DNA from: an uncultured Methanobrevibacter sp.
GTDB lineage: Archaea; Methanobacteriota; Methanobacteria; Methanobacteriales; Methanobacteriaceae
Direction: 5' to 3'
NCBI RefSeq assembly: GCF_946404245.1
Contig: NZ_CAMJCX010000007.1
Location: forward strand, 1-52,270
DNA: 52,270 bases
Shown: positions 36,063 to 45,845 of the stretch, piece after piece
How positions within the stretch are numbered: the stretch's first letter is position 1
How the letters are laid out: every line of letters begins with the position of its first letter
The notes under the pieces: generated by a model
The model's database searches: none
What the model saw: only the letters and a program-made list of their open reading frames with translations
Told to the model about the DNA's origin: nothing
Position numbers and translations under genes: made by a program

Positions 36063-37040
36063 TTAAACACCTTTTCTTTCATAAACAAATTTAGGAACGG
36101 CCTTGTCAAAAGGATCAAATGTTTCTCTGTTTTTGACTTCCATACATTTCATGCTGACCTTGGAGTGAAGTGAAGACGGAAGTCTTAAAATCCTTTTCAA
36201 GTCGATTGACACTTTGGCATCGATTGTTGCAAGATTGACCCTTGCCATAGCTTCAACAAGATTTTTATACCTTCTGGGACCGATATCCTTTTTGAAAAGC
36301 CCCCAGTTGTCATTGTCAAGGTGATGTCTGGAAGCGATGATGTCCTTCATTAGCTTAGGGTTGATTCCGTCGAGCTTTTCATTTCCCACCAGATGCTGAA
36401 CATTGAATTTAACCTTATCGGTAAATATTTTTGAATATCCGATAGGAATTGAGAAATGCTCAAAGTTAAAGCTTTGGTTTGAAATTTCAGAGTTGATGAA
36501 CTGGGATTTTGGAACTTCAGCACCTGCCACATACTTCAGAACTTCAGATCTGAGTTCACTGTTTGCAAGCATCATTTCCTCATCTAAGATTCTGATGTGG
36601 TAACCTCTTCCTGAATAAATCAGATGGATATTTTTAAGGCCCAAATCTCCTTCCAAAGTATCAATTAGTGTATTAACTATTTCTAAAGCTTCACCAAGGC
36701 ATATTTCACATACTCCATCGCACTGGCAGGACCTTATAGGTATGTCTTTTGCATCCACATCGAAAATGTATTCTGCCTTTAGCCAATCTTCTCTTCTTCT
36801 TGGATTGTTATAGAAAGCTACAGAGATATAAGCCGCAAAAGGAGCCTTATATCTTAAGAATTTTCGAAGTGACTCAGTATTGCTGAAGACTTTATACCTG
36901 TCGTTAGGACCTCTTCCGTTATGGTCAAAACCGAACTCCCTTTTTTTAATGTCTGTGGAGATGAATTCGGGCAGGTCCTTGGGGTCCCATTCCTCACGAT
37001 AATATTGTCTTCGCTCTTTGATTGTAGCTTTAGAAAACAT
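36063..37040 (-). CDS. priS: DNA primase small (catalytic) subunit PriS
   Basis: A 325-residue archaeal/eukaryotic-type primase catalytic subunit that makes RNA primers for replication. The start at MFSKATIKERRQYYRE matches the family N-terminus; the frame is open 41 codons further upstream, but that extension is not family-like. FDVDAKD holds the catalytic Asp pair, SCQCDGVCEICL the zinc-binding loop, and YSGRGYHI the third catalytic block. The partner gene priL is on the same strand 0.6 kb upstream, separated by one gene on the other strand. Confidence 0.94.
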   Translation of the reverse strand: MFSKATIKERRQYYREEWDPKDLPEFISTDIKKREFGFDHNGRGPNDRYKVFSNTESLRKFLRYKAPFAAYISVAFYNNPRRREDWLKAEYIFDVDAKDIPIRSCQCDGVCEICLGEALEIVNTLIDTLEGDLGLKNIHLIYSGRGYHIRILDEEMMLANSELRSEVLKYVAGAEVPKSQFINSEISNQSFNFEHFSIPIGYSKIFTDKVKFNVQHLVGNEKLDGINPKLMKDIIASRHHLDNDNWGLFKKDIGPRRYKNLVEAMARVNLATIDAKVSIDLKRILRLPSSLHSKVSMKCMEVKNRETFDPFDKAVPKFVYERKGV

Positions 37041-37127
37041 GATTAATAGTTTATTTTTAAAGTATATATTATTTGGGCAAGCGTGATTTTGCACACTTTT
37101 ATTAGTTATGTAAAATAATATAATTAC

Positions 37128-37643
37128 ATGGAAGATTTTGTTGAAGTCATAGGAGTTGAACATCTAAAAACAGTCCTGTCCGGATTGTCTCCTGAAGAAA
37201 TTATAAAGCCTGCTTATGACAATTGGATGCCTGGCATTAAAACAGGCCATACTATTGTGAATTTGGAAAACGGCAATGTTTACGGTTTGGGTGTGGACTT
37301 TAATGAGCTGCATTTGGCCACAGAAATATACATTGAGTTATTCACATTAAAATTCGATGAATATCCAATCAATGAAGAGGAGCTTTTTTCACCTCATGAA
37401 TATGAGGAATTTTTAGAGTTCAGCAGCGATGATCCTTGTGAATACATTCCAGACATTATCACTGATTTTTGTGAAATGAAGGGAATTGACGAGCATGAGA
37501 GAAAAATAGGTCTTTTAGCATATAATTTTGAAAAAAATGAGAGAGCCAACTATAACATGTGGGAATCTAAGGTTTTAAATAAGTATTATGATGCAATCTA
37601 TGAGGACCACAATCCGTTCAAGTTTTCACAATCTACTCTTTAG
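37128..37643 (+). CDS. Unknown protein encoded between priL and priS on the opposite strand
   Basis: A 171-residue acidic protein with no membrane segment and no cysteine motif (cysteines are isolated). Words such as WMPGIKTGHTIVNLENGNVYGLGV suggest a small alpha/beta domain; the C-terminal half is helical. I do not recognise the family. It diverges from priS across 87 bases and its last 11 bases overlap the end of priL. Because it separates two subunit genes of one enzyme, it may have been inserted into an ancestral priL-priS unit. Confidence 0.65.
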   Translation: MEDFVEVIGVEHLKTVLSGLSPEEIIKPAYDNWMPGIKTGHTIVNLENGNVYGLGVDFNELHLATEIYIELFTLKFDEYPINEEELFSPHEYEEFLEFSSDDPCEYIPDIITDFCEMKGIDEHERKIGLLAYNFEKNERANYNMWESKVLNKYYDAIYEDHNPFKFSQSTL

Positions 37644-38964
37644 GTGCTTCCTTATCCAATTGGAATTTTTTACGTCCGTAACAGGACAGAGGATTGTTTA
37701 TTCCCTTGCATGACTTGTCAGGGTGGCATAGGTGTGGAAGGTGAATCTTAATTTTTTCACAGCTCATAGGAGTGTACCATTTTGTCTCGCCTTCATGATT
37801 GATGTCTATTCGATCATGCATTCCAAAACCTAATTTTGATATAATATTTATTTTTTCCTGTGGCTGGTCTTCAAATAATGGTGGTGTACAGTTATCTGCA
37901 GCATCAAAAATCAACGGTAAAATCTCATTTTCAGTAATTGAAAGGTCAGGGTCCATATCAGATACCTTAACGCTTTCATCTGATGCAAATATTCTCGGAT
38001 ACAGTCTTGCATATGAAGCAAATGATGTGAGTAAAAGTACAATTGCATCGTTACGTCCGCCTGAAGACACTCCATCCACTGTTGCCTTTATGCATGGTGG
38101 AAATGCTTCTGGATTTAATTTTCCCGCCTGAACTGAACCGAATAGTCCTCCGCTTCCGGCGTAATACTGATTGTATTTGCTGATTTCTTCCGGAATGAAA
38201 TCCTTGAGCTCTTCACCGATCTTTATGATTGCAGGGTGAATTTCGATTCTTGCGGACATTTCCTGGATTCTTGCAATGTACTCTTCGGTCTTCTGCATTA
38301 CAAGTCTTGAAAGAATCTGCTCCTTGACGCTGTCACCAATAAGGATTCCATACATTCTGTCAGGACTTCTGTCGGTAAATTCTGATGCGAACCTTTCCAA
38401 AAAGTCGTCCTGTTGAAGAATAATGTCTCCGTTGTCAATAAGCAAATCGGTAAGCTTGAGTTTTTTGGATGCTACAACATCCCTTAGGGATTTCCAGTGT
38501 ATGGCTCCGTCGACTTTAATCTCATCTAAAACTTCATCAATTATGTCCGCTCTGGTCATTGGAGGTATTTTCGCCAATCTTTCTAAAATCAGTGTTCCCT
38601 GTGATTCAACGAACAATCTGGTTTCACGGGAGCCAGTATTGAATTGAATTGCTATTGCTTGGCATAAAATGTGAAATATCACTACATCCTGCATAAACAA
38701 ATCTGAATTTGTCAGGTATTCGAATTCAGCCTGTGTAAAATTCTTATTGTTCTTTTTCTCAATTGCCCATTGCATGCGTTTCATTGCATAGTCAGCATAG
38801 GATTTTGGAATCAGGGAATCATCAGATATCCTTTGGTTTGTTGTATGTGTAATGGTTTCTATTAATGACTCGTCTTCTTCAAAAATCTGATTCAAATCAC
38901 CGTATTGTCTTATGATTTGCCTTCCTTCGTTTGACAATGGGTTGATATAGGATACTTCAGCCAT
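37633..38964 (-). CDS. priL: DNA primase large subunit PriL
   Basis: A 443-residue primase regulatory subunit with the C-terminal iron-sulfur domain. Four conserved cysteines lie in PPCIKA, DNCTPPLF, HPDKSC (or the nearby HLCHP) and LSCYGRKK. These bind the 4Fe-4S cluster needed for primer initiation. The N-terminal part is helical with the PriL-type start NPLSNEGRQIIRQYGD. It is divergent from metG over 235 bases and convergent with the gene at 37128. Confidence 0.92.
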   Translation of the reverse strand: MAEVSYINPLSNEGRQIIRQYGDLNQIFEEDESLIETITHTTNQRISDDSLIPKSYADYAMKRMQWAIEKKNNKNFTQAEFEYLTNSDLFMQDVVIFHILCQAIAIQFNTGSRETRLFVESQGTLILERLAKIPPMTRADIIDEVLDEIKVDGAIHWKSLRDVVASKKLKLTDLLIDNGDIILQQDDFLERFASEFTDRSPDRMYGILIGDSVKEQILSRLVMQKTEEYIARIQEMSARIEIHPAIIKIGEELKDFIPEEISKYNQYYAGSGGLFGSVQAGKLNPEAFPPCIKATVDGVSSGGRNDAIVLLLTSFASYARLYPRIFASDESVKVSDMDPDLSITENEILPLIFDAADNCTPPLFEDQPQEKINIISKLGFGMHDRIDINHEGETKWYTPMSCEKIKIHLPHLCHPDKSCKGINNPLSCYGRKKFQLDKEAPKE

Positions 38965-39199
38965 GTTTTTAACTTTTTATTTTATATATTAAATAGATAA
39001 CTCATTTTTAAAGGCACTATTGAATTGGGTTTGAAAAGTTGTGTGAAAAGGATTTCACTAATCATTATCATTTTTTCAGGACTTTAATTTTAATTTTTAT
39101 TTCTAATCTTACGTATTATAACACTGTTAAAAATATTAATTTATTATATATGAGTAACATAATTATATCATGTTTAAAATAATTGAGGGGATTAATTAA

Positions 39200-41191
39200 A
39201 TGTCAAAAATTTTTATTTCATGTGCACTTCCTTATGCAAATGGACCATGTCATTTAGGCCATATCCGTTCCACTTATCTGCCTGCAGATATCTATGCAAG
39301 GTATAACAGGATGGTAGGCAATGACGTGCTGATGGTCTGTGCTACTGACGAGCACGGAACTCCAATTGCTGTTAAGGCAGACAAAGAAAACAAAAAACCG
39401 ATTGAAATTTCTAAAAGATATCATGATATGATTGTCAGAGACGTTGAATCAATGAACATCTCACTGGACAATTTTACAAGAACTACAGATGAAGCTCACT
39501 ATGAGATTGCAAAAAATTTCTTTAAAAAGCTATATGATGATGGATACATCTATAGGGAGGATATCCAACAGCTGTACTGTCCGAACTGTAACAAGTTCCT
39601 GCCGGACAGATATGTTGAGGGATTATGTCCTGTTTGCGGATCTGAAGCAAGAGGTGACCACTGTGAAAAATGCGGTAAGGCTCTTGACCCTACAGAACTT
39701 GATGAACCGCACTGCATTACCTGCGGTACAACTCCAATAATCAAGGACACCTTCCAGTATGCATTCAAACTGTCTGAATTTGAAGATGACCTTAAGGAAT
39801 ACATCAACAACAATGAAAACTTGCCTGCAAATGTGAAAAACTATGCATCCAACTGGTTGGAAGAAGGATTGAATGACTGGATTTTAACCCGTGATATGGA
39901 TTGGGGTATTCCAGTGCCATTGGATGAGGCAAAAGGTAAAGTATTGTACGTTTGGATTGAAGCATTCTTAGGTTACATCTCATCAGCATCACAATGGTCA
40001 AAGCAATCTGGCAGTAAATGGGAGGAATATTGGAATGACTTTGTAGTTCATTTCATAGGTAAGGATATTATCTACCACCACTCAATCTTCTGGCCTGGAC
40101 TTCTTAAGGCATACGGCTGCAAGCTGCCTGACATGATTTATGCAGGCGAATTCCTATCCCTTGAAGGGGAAAAGATGTCAACAAGTAAAAATTGGGTAAT
40201 TTGGATTGCCGATTTTGTAAAAGATTACGATCCTGACCTTTTAAGATACTACCTGACAATCAATGCTCCTTTAAACAAGGATTCAGACTTCTCATGGGAT
40301 GACTTCCAAAGAAGAAACAATGATGAATTGGCTGATGTAATTGGAAACTTCCTGCACAGGACATTTGTATTCACCAAAAAACAATTTGACAGTAAAATCC
40401 CTGAATATACAAATCCAAGCGACGAAGATGAGGAATTCAGATTAGCTATTGAAGCACTTCCTGATAATGCCGGCGAATACATAGCAAACTTTGAATTCAG
40501 GGAAGCATTGCTTGAAATATTCAAGGTAGCTAAAAAAGGAAACAAATATTTCAATGATGCAGAACCGTGGAAAGCAGTCAAAGAAGACAAGGTTAAAGCA
40601 GCAAACTGCTTACATTTATCCAATCAATTGGCTAAAACCTTGGCTTACATGTTAAAACCGTTCCTTCCAACAAAAGCAGATAAAATTGCTGAAATCATGA
40701 ACCTTGGAAGTTTGGACAATTGGAATGATGCAAAAATAGCATTGCCTGCAGGCCATGAAATCAATAAGGCCAAACCTTTATTCAAAAAAATTGAAGATGA
40801 AGAAATTGATGCTCAAAAAGCAAAATTACAAGAAAATTTAAAAGAAAATAGCGAGGATGAAAATATGAGTGAATTAATCAGTATTGATCAATTTGATGAA
40901 GTTGTAATTAAAATAGGACAAGTAAAAGAAGCGGAAAAAATAGAAAAATCCGATAAATTATTAAAATTACAAGTCGACATCGGCGAAGAAAAACCAAGAC
41001 AAATCGTCGCAGGACTTGCAAAATTCTACTCTCCTGAAGAGTTAATCGACAGAAAAGTATGTGTAGTAGCTAACCTACAACCTGCAAAACTGTTCGGAAC
41101 ATTGTCCGAAGGTATGATTTTAGCAACCGGTGAATCCGGAGCATTACTTTCCCCAGATGAAAAAGCAGAAGTTGGCGAAAGAATTCAATAA
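39200..41191 (+). CDS. metG: Methionyl-tRNA synthetase with fused C-terminal tRNA-binding domain
   Basis: A 663-residue class I synthetase. [12 protein letters not shown] has the HIGH-type motif and GEKMSTSKN the KMSKS motif. The connective peptide has four CxxC knuckles (CPNC, CPVC, CEKC, CITC), indicating two zinc sites. After about residue 550 an EMAP/Trbp111-like domain follows ([20 protein letters not shown] and [12 protein letters not shown]). GAGGGG lies ten bases before the ATG and a TATA box around 39144-39151. An in-frame ATG at 40865, preceded by GAGGATG, could also give a free C-terminal domain (speculative). The DUF530 gene begins 12 bases later. Confidence 0.95.
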   Translation: MSKIFISCALPYANGPCHLGHIRSTYLPADIYARYNRMVGNDVLMVCATDEHGTPIAVKADKENKKPIEISKRYHDMIVRDVESMNISLDNFTRTTDEAHYEIAKNFFKKLYDDGYIYREDIQQLYCPNCNKFLPDRYVEGLCPVCGSEARGDHCEKCGKALDPTELDEPHCITCGTTPIIKDTFQYAFKLSEFEDDLKEYINNNENLPANVKNYASNWLEEGLNDWILTRDMDWGIPVPLDEAKGKVLYVWIEAFLGYISSASQWSKQSGSKWEEYWNDFVVHFIGKDIIYHHSIFWPGLLKAYGCKLPDMIYAGEFLSLEGEKMSTSKNWVIWIADFVKDYDPDLLRYYLTINAPLNKDSDFSWDDFQRRNNDELADVIGNFLHRTFVFTKKQFDSKIPEYTNPSDEDEEFRLAIEALPDNAGEYIANFEFREALLEIFKVAKKGNKYFNDAEPWKAVKEDKVKAANCLHLSNQLAKTLAYMLKPFLPTKADKIAEIMNLGSLDNWNDAKIALPAGHEINKAKPLFKKIEDEEIDAQKAKLQENLKENSEDENMSELISIDQFDEVVIKIGQVKEAEKIEKSDKLLKLQVDIGEEKPRQIVAGLAKFYSPEELIDRKVCVVANLQPAKLFGTLSEGMILATGESGALLSPDEKAEVGERIQ

Positions 41192-41203
41192 ATTTTGATT
41201 TAA

Positions 41204-42781
41204 ATGGAAGAATCTGTCCTGGTAAATAAAGCCGAGAACTACTTAAAAGAAATTGCAAACGATTCAATTAGTCTAGTTGATATTGATGACTTTGACAATT
41301 TCAAAAATCTTTATTTTAAGTTAGTTGACAGATTAGACTATTTGCAGAAACTTAAAGATGACATGGATGCACAGGGATACACCACCCCTTTCACATCCTT
41401 AAACAGATACGGAACCAAATCAGGTTCAGATGTATCCTTAGAAGAAGTTGGTGAAAACTCTCGTCACAATCAGATATTCAGGATGAGAGCTAATTCTAAA
41501 AAGAATATTTTGGACAGGGTGAAATCAGCTATTGACTCACATAAAATAGCTATCGGAAACCTTGAGCAATTCGGATATGTGAAATGCAACAACTGCTATA
41601 AGAAATATTCTATGGATGAGTACCGCCAACGCGAGGCAAAATGCAGCTGCGGCTCACAGGGTTTCACATTTAAAATCAACAGGGAAGCTACTTTTAGACT
41701 TGAAATAATCCCTTACCTTCCGCTTTCCGGAAACTATATGGTTTTGATGAGTCAGTTTTCCCATTATGGAAGGGAATCATTTAAACAGGTATTGAACATT
41801 TTAAAACAGGAAAGAAAAGGTGTTGTAAAGACAATTTCACTGGTCATAAGATTTAGAGGTAAAAACAATCGTCTAATAAGGAAAAATGTTTCTCTCGGTT
41901 CTGAATATGTCAACAACTATGAGGAAGAGGTCAGACGCATATATGGACGAAATGTCAGAATTGAGGCCTTGAGATTCCACAGAACCAAACCAGCAATCAT
42001 CGATGACAAGCATGCAAGGACAGCTCTTGCAATTGCATATGTAAAGTATGGTGAAGAGATAATAGAAAACATAAAAGATGACATTTTAAAAAGACGACTG
42101 ACTGATTTTAAAAGATTGAACAAGTATTATGAGGTACTTTCAAGATATGAAAATGAAACTCCAGATTTCATCGATAAATATGATTTCAATGCCATTGAAA
42201 AATGGAGACAGACTCAAATCACCAATGAATTTGTCAAATTGAATTATGCCGACAGGTTTGGTAACCTTAAGAGGTCCCTCAACCGTGACATAAAAATAAG
42301 GGATTCGATTTATAATAATACATTTAAAAACATTGCAACAACATTGATTGTATGGGATATTTTCAGATATTACATGACCACTTCCAATAATGCCCGTAAA
42401 ATCACTTCAGGTCCTTTCCCTTATATCCGGGTGGAGCTAGACCGTGAACAGAGAAAAGTGTTCCAAACAACCTACACTAAGGTTATTGAAACATTGAATA
42501 ACTTTACAGACATTAAGATAATGTCAGTTCCTGAAATGGATCTGCTGCTGTATGAGAAATTCAAGTTTGAAAAGCAGTCAAGAAGCTCCAATATCAAATT
42601 CAACTATGTTGCATTGGGCGCTGCATTGATATGTCAAAACTCAGACATTGCAATTGAGGAAATATGCAATGCATTCAATATCAATGCATCAAGAGTTAAA
42701 AAGGAAATCAAGCACATTGACCAAATCAGAAATCCAAAAAGCGATAAATCCAAGAAATTCCTGGATTTAATTAAAAAATAG
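41204..42781 (+). CDS. DUF530 family protein
   Basis: A 525-residue protein of the archaeal DUF530 family, which in Methanobacteriales is found directly after metG. It contains a zinc-ribbon-like pair (CNNCYKKY and CSCGSQG) near residues 127-150, a central region with IPYLPLSGNYMVLM, and a basic, helical C-terminal half. The family has no known function; zinc ribbon and basic residues suggest nucleic-acid binding, possibly tRNA given the neighbour (inference). The next gene starts eight bases later. Confidence 0.8.
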   Translation: MEESVLVNKAENYLKEIANDSISLVDIDDFDNFKNLYFKLVDRLDYLQKLKDDMDAQGYTTPFTSLNRYGTKSGSDVSLEEVGENSRHNQIFRMRANSKKNILDRVKSAIDSHKIAIGNLEQFGYVKCNNCYKKYSMDEYRQREAKCSCGSQGFTFKINREATFRLEIIPYLPLSGNYMVLMSQFSHYGRESFKQVLNILKQERKGVVKTISLVIRFRGKNNRLIRKNVSLGSEYVNNYEEEVRRIYGRNVRIEALRFHRTKPAIIDDKHARTALAIAYVKYGEEIIENIKDDILKRRLTDFKRLNKYYEVLSRYENETPDFIDKYDFNAIEKWRQTQITNEFVKLNYADRFGNLKRSLNRDIKIRDSIYNNTFKNIATTLIVWDIFRYYMTTSNNARKITSGPFPYIRVELDREQRKVFQTTYTKVIETLNNFTDIKIMSVPEMDLLLYEKFKFEKQSRSSNIKFNYVALGAALICQNSDIAIEEICNAFNINASRVKKEIKHIDQIRNPKSDKSKKFLDLIKK

Positions 42782-42788
42782 TGATTTT

Positions 42789-43253
42789 ATGGATGAGGAT
42801 GTAACAACAATTCATATTACAAAGGCCCTTTCATCTTCAATGATTGTGGAGCTGATAGAGGAATATCCGAATTTGTCCAGGATAACTTGTTCTCCAAGCG
42901 TTTATAACAGAACCTCAAAAACATATATTGATGCTTTAGAACAGCTTGACATTGAAGTTGAGAAAAAATATAACTGGGGAGCCAAATCACAAACTGAAGG
43001 AATAGAATTTGAGGTTTTAAAACTGTCAAATGAAGGTCTAAAACCAAAAGAAATAGCTGAAAAGTTAAACATGACCTTAAATCGTGTTTATTATCTTTTA
43101 AGAAAAAGCAAGGCTAAGTTTGACAATAGAAAACGTAAATACAACCACACTGAGATTAAAAACCTTAAAGATGAGGGATTATCTGCAAAAGAAATATCTG
43201 AGAAATTGGATATTCCCTTAAGAAGTGTCTATTACATTTTAAACAAAAAATAA
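42789..43253 (+). CDS. Small protein with DUF1699-like N-terminus and two tandem helix-turn-helix motifs
   Basis: A 154-residue protein. Residues 1-75 look like DUF1699 (TIHITKALSSSMIVELIEEYP). Two similar helix-turn-helix units then follow: LSNEGLKPKEIAEKLNMTLNRVYYLL at about 77-102 and LKDEGLSAKEISEKLDIPLRSVYYIL at about 125-150. These look like an internal duplication of a resolvase/sigma-type DNA-binding motif. A DNA-binding role is likely; targets are unknown. It follows DUF530 closely and probably belongs to the metG unit. Confidence 0.7.
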   Translation: MDEDVTTIHITKALSSSMIVELIEEYPNLSRITCSPSVYNRTSKTYIDALEQLDIEVEKKYNWGAKSQTEGIEFEVLKLSNEGLKPKEIAEKLNMTLNRVYYLLRKSKAKFDNRKRKYNHTEIKNLKDEGLSAKEISEKLDIPLRSVYYILNKK

Positions 43254-43289
43254 TTACTTTTTTTAATAATGAGTATTAAATAATTAATT

Positions 43290-44306
43290 ATGATGATTCT
43301 ACCACAATTGCCTTTATATGTGATAGCGATAATCTGTGGATTACTTTCCTTTTTTGTAACCAGATTATTCATGCCTAAGATTATTAGAAAATTAGAAGAA
43401 GCTGACATTGTTGGAAAAGACATTCATAAGTCATGGAAACCCGTTGTAGCTGAAATGGGTGGATTCGGAATCATTTTCGGATTTGTAATCGGAATGTTTT
43501 CCGGAATTTACATGCATGACCTTCTTGCATTCCCATTGATTGTTGTTCTAGTTGTTATATTGCTTGTAGGAATGATCGGAATTCTCGATGACTTGCTTGC
43601 GCTTTCATCAAAATCCAAGTTCTTCCTGCTTTTCATAGCAGGTCTTCCTTTGATGTGGGCAGCACCTCCCAATGTAGGTATTTTATATTTAATAACCATT
43701 CCGATAGCTCTTTCAATCGGATCAAACCTGACAAACATGCTTGCGGGATTAAACGGTATCGAATCAGGTTTAGGTGTTATTTCAATGACATCACTGACAA
43801 TAGCATGTATAATTCTGGGAAAATATGATGTAACAATCATATCCATGAGTATGCTCGGAGCATTGCTCGCATTTTTATACTTCAACAGATATCCTGCTAA
43901 GATTTTCCCTGGAGACACCGGAACATTGATTATCGGTGCGGCTATTGTATGTATTGCATTTATTGGTAGGGTCAAACTGATTGCACTTATTGTATTGATG
44001 CCGAACATCATTGATGCGGCATTGAAATTCTATTCAGCCGGTGTTATGAACCGTTCCCAGCAAAAACCTACACAATTGAATGATGAAGGAAAACTTGTAA
44101 GGCCTGATGTCGGTTTCAAATCATTGATAAGGTTAATTTTAAGAAAACCTATTGCTGAAAAGGATGCAGTAAAAATAATCTGGGCAATTGGAATTGCATT
44201 TGGTATTCTTGGAATCATTGTGGCATTGGTAATGCCTGGAATGCTTGAAAGTAAAACACTGATGAACTTCCTGCAGATAAAAGAGATGTTCTATCATATA
44301 GGGTGA
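43290..44306 (+). CDS. MraY/GPT-type phospho-sugar:polyprenyl-phosphate transferase (GT4 membrane family)
   Basis: A 338-residue membrane protein with about ten helices and the conserved loops of the MraY/WecA/GPT superfamily. These are WKPVVAEMGGFGIIFGF near the N-terminus, the Asp pair in GILDDLLAL, NMLAGLNGIESGLG, and FPGDTGTL. Enzymes of this family attach a sugar-1-phosphate from a UDP-sugar to polyprenyl phosphate. In this order that could start N-glycan or pseudomurein precursor synthesis; the exact substrate is not clear. The polyprenyl carrier would come from the cis-prenyltransferase at 21739. Confidence 0.85.
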   Translation: MMILPQLPLYVIAIICGLLSFFVTRLFMPKIIRKLEEADIVGKDIHKSWKPVVAEMGGFGIIFGFVIGMFSGIYMHDLLAFPLIVVLVVILLVGMIGILDDLLALSSKSKFFLLFIAGLPLMWAAPPNVGILYLITIPIALSIGSNLTNMLAGLNGIESGLGVISMTSLTIACIILGKYDVTIISMSMLGALLAFLYFNRYPAKIFPGDTGTLIIGAAIVCIAFIGRVKLIALIVLMPNIIDAALKFYSAGVMNRSQQKPTQLNDEGKLVRPDVGFKSLIRLILRKPIAEKDAVKIIWAIGIAFGILGIIVALVMPGMLESKTLMNFLQIKEMFYHIG

Positions 44307-44310
44307 TTGG

Positions 44311-44979
44311 ATGAGGCCATATGTAATATTGAATGCGGCAATGACCCTGGACGGAAAGATTGCAACCGCTACCGGAAGCTCCAACATTTCAGGTGAAGAG
44401 GATCTCAAAAGAGTTCATGAAATCAGAAAGGACTGTGATGGGATAATGGTTGGAATCGGAACCGTTCTGGCCGATGACCCTCGTCTGACAGTTCACAAAA
44501 TCAATGCAAAACCTGAAGACAATCCAGTCCGTGTTGTGGTAGACAGCAAATGCAGAACTCCAATTGATGCTAGAATCACAAATTCCGATGCAAAGACCAT
44601 CATTGCCTGTGCAAATGAATACAAGGATGAATTTGTAAAGACAGAAAAATATGAAACCTTCAAAAAACGTGGCGTCAAATTCATGTGGTGTGGCGATAAA
44701 AGGGTGGACTTGAGTTTACTTATGAGCTATCTTCACGAGGAGGGAATTGATAAGCTGATGCTTGAAGGAGGATCAACATTAAACTTCTCCATGATTAAGG
44801 CAGGCCTCATTGATGAGATAAGCATTTGTATAGCTCCTATGGTTGTTGGGGGTGCAAATGCGAAGACTTTCTTTGACGGTGAGGGCTTTGACACTATGGA
44901 TGAATCCGTAAAATTGGAGTTGATGGATTCATATTCCTTAGGAAAAGACTTAATTTTAAGATATAAAGTTTTAAAATAA
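44311..44979 (+). CDS. 2,5-diamino-6-ribosylamino-pyrimidinone 5'-phosphate reductase (archaeal riboflavin synthesis)
   Basis: A 222-residue protein of the RibD C-terminal (dihydrofolate reductase-like) family, the stand-alone archaeal reductase acting on the ring-opened GTP product on the way to riboflavin and F420. Blocks are NAAMTLDGKIA at the start, GIMVGIGTVLADDP and MLEGGSTLNFSM. Length fits MJ0671-type enzymes. It starts four bases after the transferase gene. The pathway intermediate it serves is also the precursor for CofH. Confidence 0.88.
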   Translation: MRPYVILNAAMTLDGKIATATGSSNISGEEDLKRVHEIRKDCDGIMVGIGTVLADDPRLTVHKINAKPEDNPVRVVVDSKCRTPIDARITNSDAKTIIACANEYKDEFVKTEKYETFKKRGVKFMWCGDKRVDLSLLMSYLHEEGIDKLMLEGGSTLNFSMIKAGLIDEISICIAPMVVGGANAKTFFDGEGFDTMDESVKLELMDSYSLGKDLILRYKVLK

Positions 44980-45114
44980 TTATTTTTTAATTTAGACAAA
45001 GAATTGTCTGAGTATGTAATTGCTGTTATTAAACAAGTAAATTTATTAAATAAGGATTTGGAGATTGCATCAACTTAATTGAGTTTTCAAGCAATTAATC
45101 CAATTCCAAAACAA

Positions 45115-45780
45115 TTATAAGATTCCTTTTGATTTTAAAAGTTGGCGAGGATTGTCTACAAGGGCTTTCATAGCTTCATCATGGCTCAATCCAGCACCTA
45201 ATGCAACTTCGTAGGATTTTTCAAATGTAATCAGGTCGCTTGGTGCATGGGTATCAGTGTCAACCAATAGATTGTTTCCTACTTCACGTGCAATGTTTGC
45301 AACATGGCCGTTTCCGAGACAATGTCCCTTACGTGCTGAAATCTCAAGATAAATGTCATTTTCTAATGCAATTTCTGCTTCTTCTTTTGTTATTAAACCA
45401 GGATGGCCTAAAATGTCAACATGCTTTGATTCAACAGCTGCCCTGTTGGTTCCTGGAGTTACAGGTTCATTCAATGTTTCGCCGTGAACGACAACTATTT
45501 TTGCTCCAAGCTGTTTTGCCCTTTTTGCAATGCCGTCGATTGATTCGCATGGTGCGTGGGTTACTTCAGCACCCAATACGACGGTAATGTCCCAGTTTGC
45601 GTTTATATCATCAATTGCATCCTGGATTGCAGGTATTGTTTCAACATTTGACCAGTCGACATGGTCTGTAATTGCGATTACTTCGTGATTTAGTTTCAAT
45701 GCTCTTCTTGCAAGTTCGGATGGCAGTAGTTCCCCATCGCTGAATAAACTGTGCATGTGTAAATCGATTCTTTTGTTCAT
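45115..45780 (-). CDS. PHP-domain histidinol phosphatase-like hydrolase
   Basis: A 221-residue PHP-domain phosphoesterase. The metal-binding signature [18 protein letters not shown] is at the N-terminus, followed by [29 protein letters not shown] and DTDTHAP. The family includes histidinol phosphatases and DNA-polymerase-associated phosphatases; a stand-alone archaeal member of this size most likely acts on a small phosphate ester, and histidinol phosphate is possible. It is divergent from fprA. Confidence 0.86.
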   Translation of the reverse strand: MNKRIDLHMHSLFSDGELLPSELARRALKLNHEVIAITDHVDWSNVETIPAIQDAIDDINANWDITVVLGAEVTHAPCESIDGIAKRAKQLGAKIVVVHGETLNEPVTPGTNRAAVESKHVDILGHPGLITKEEAEIALENDIYLEISARKGHCLGNGHVANIAREVGNNLLVDTDTHAPSDLITFEKSYEVALGAGLSHDEAMKALVDNPRQLLKSKGIL

Positions 45781-45845
45781 ATAATAATTTATATAATACG
45801 TAGAATATATATTTATATAACTTAAATTTTTTTGAGGTTATGAAT

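Noticed and set aside
37041-37163. N-terminal extension of priS by 41 codons
   Set aside because: The extension is not like primase, and the internal ATG at 37040 gives the family-typical N-terminus.
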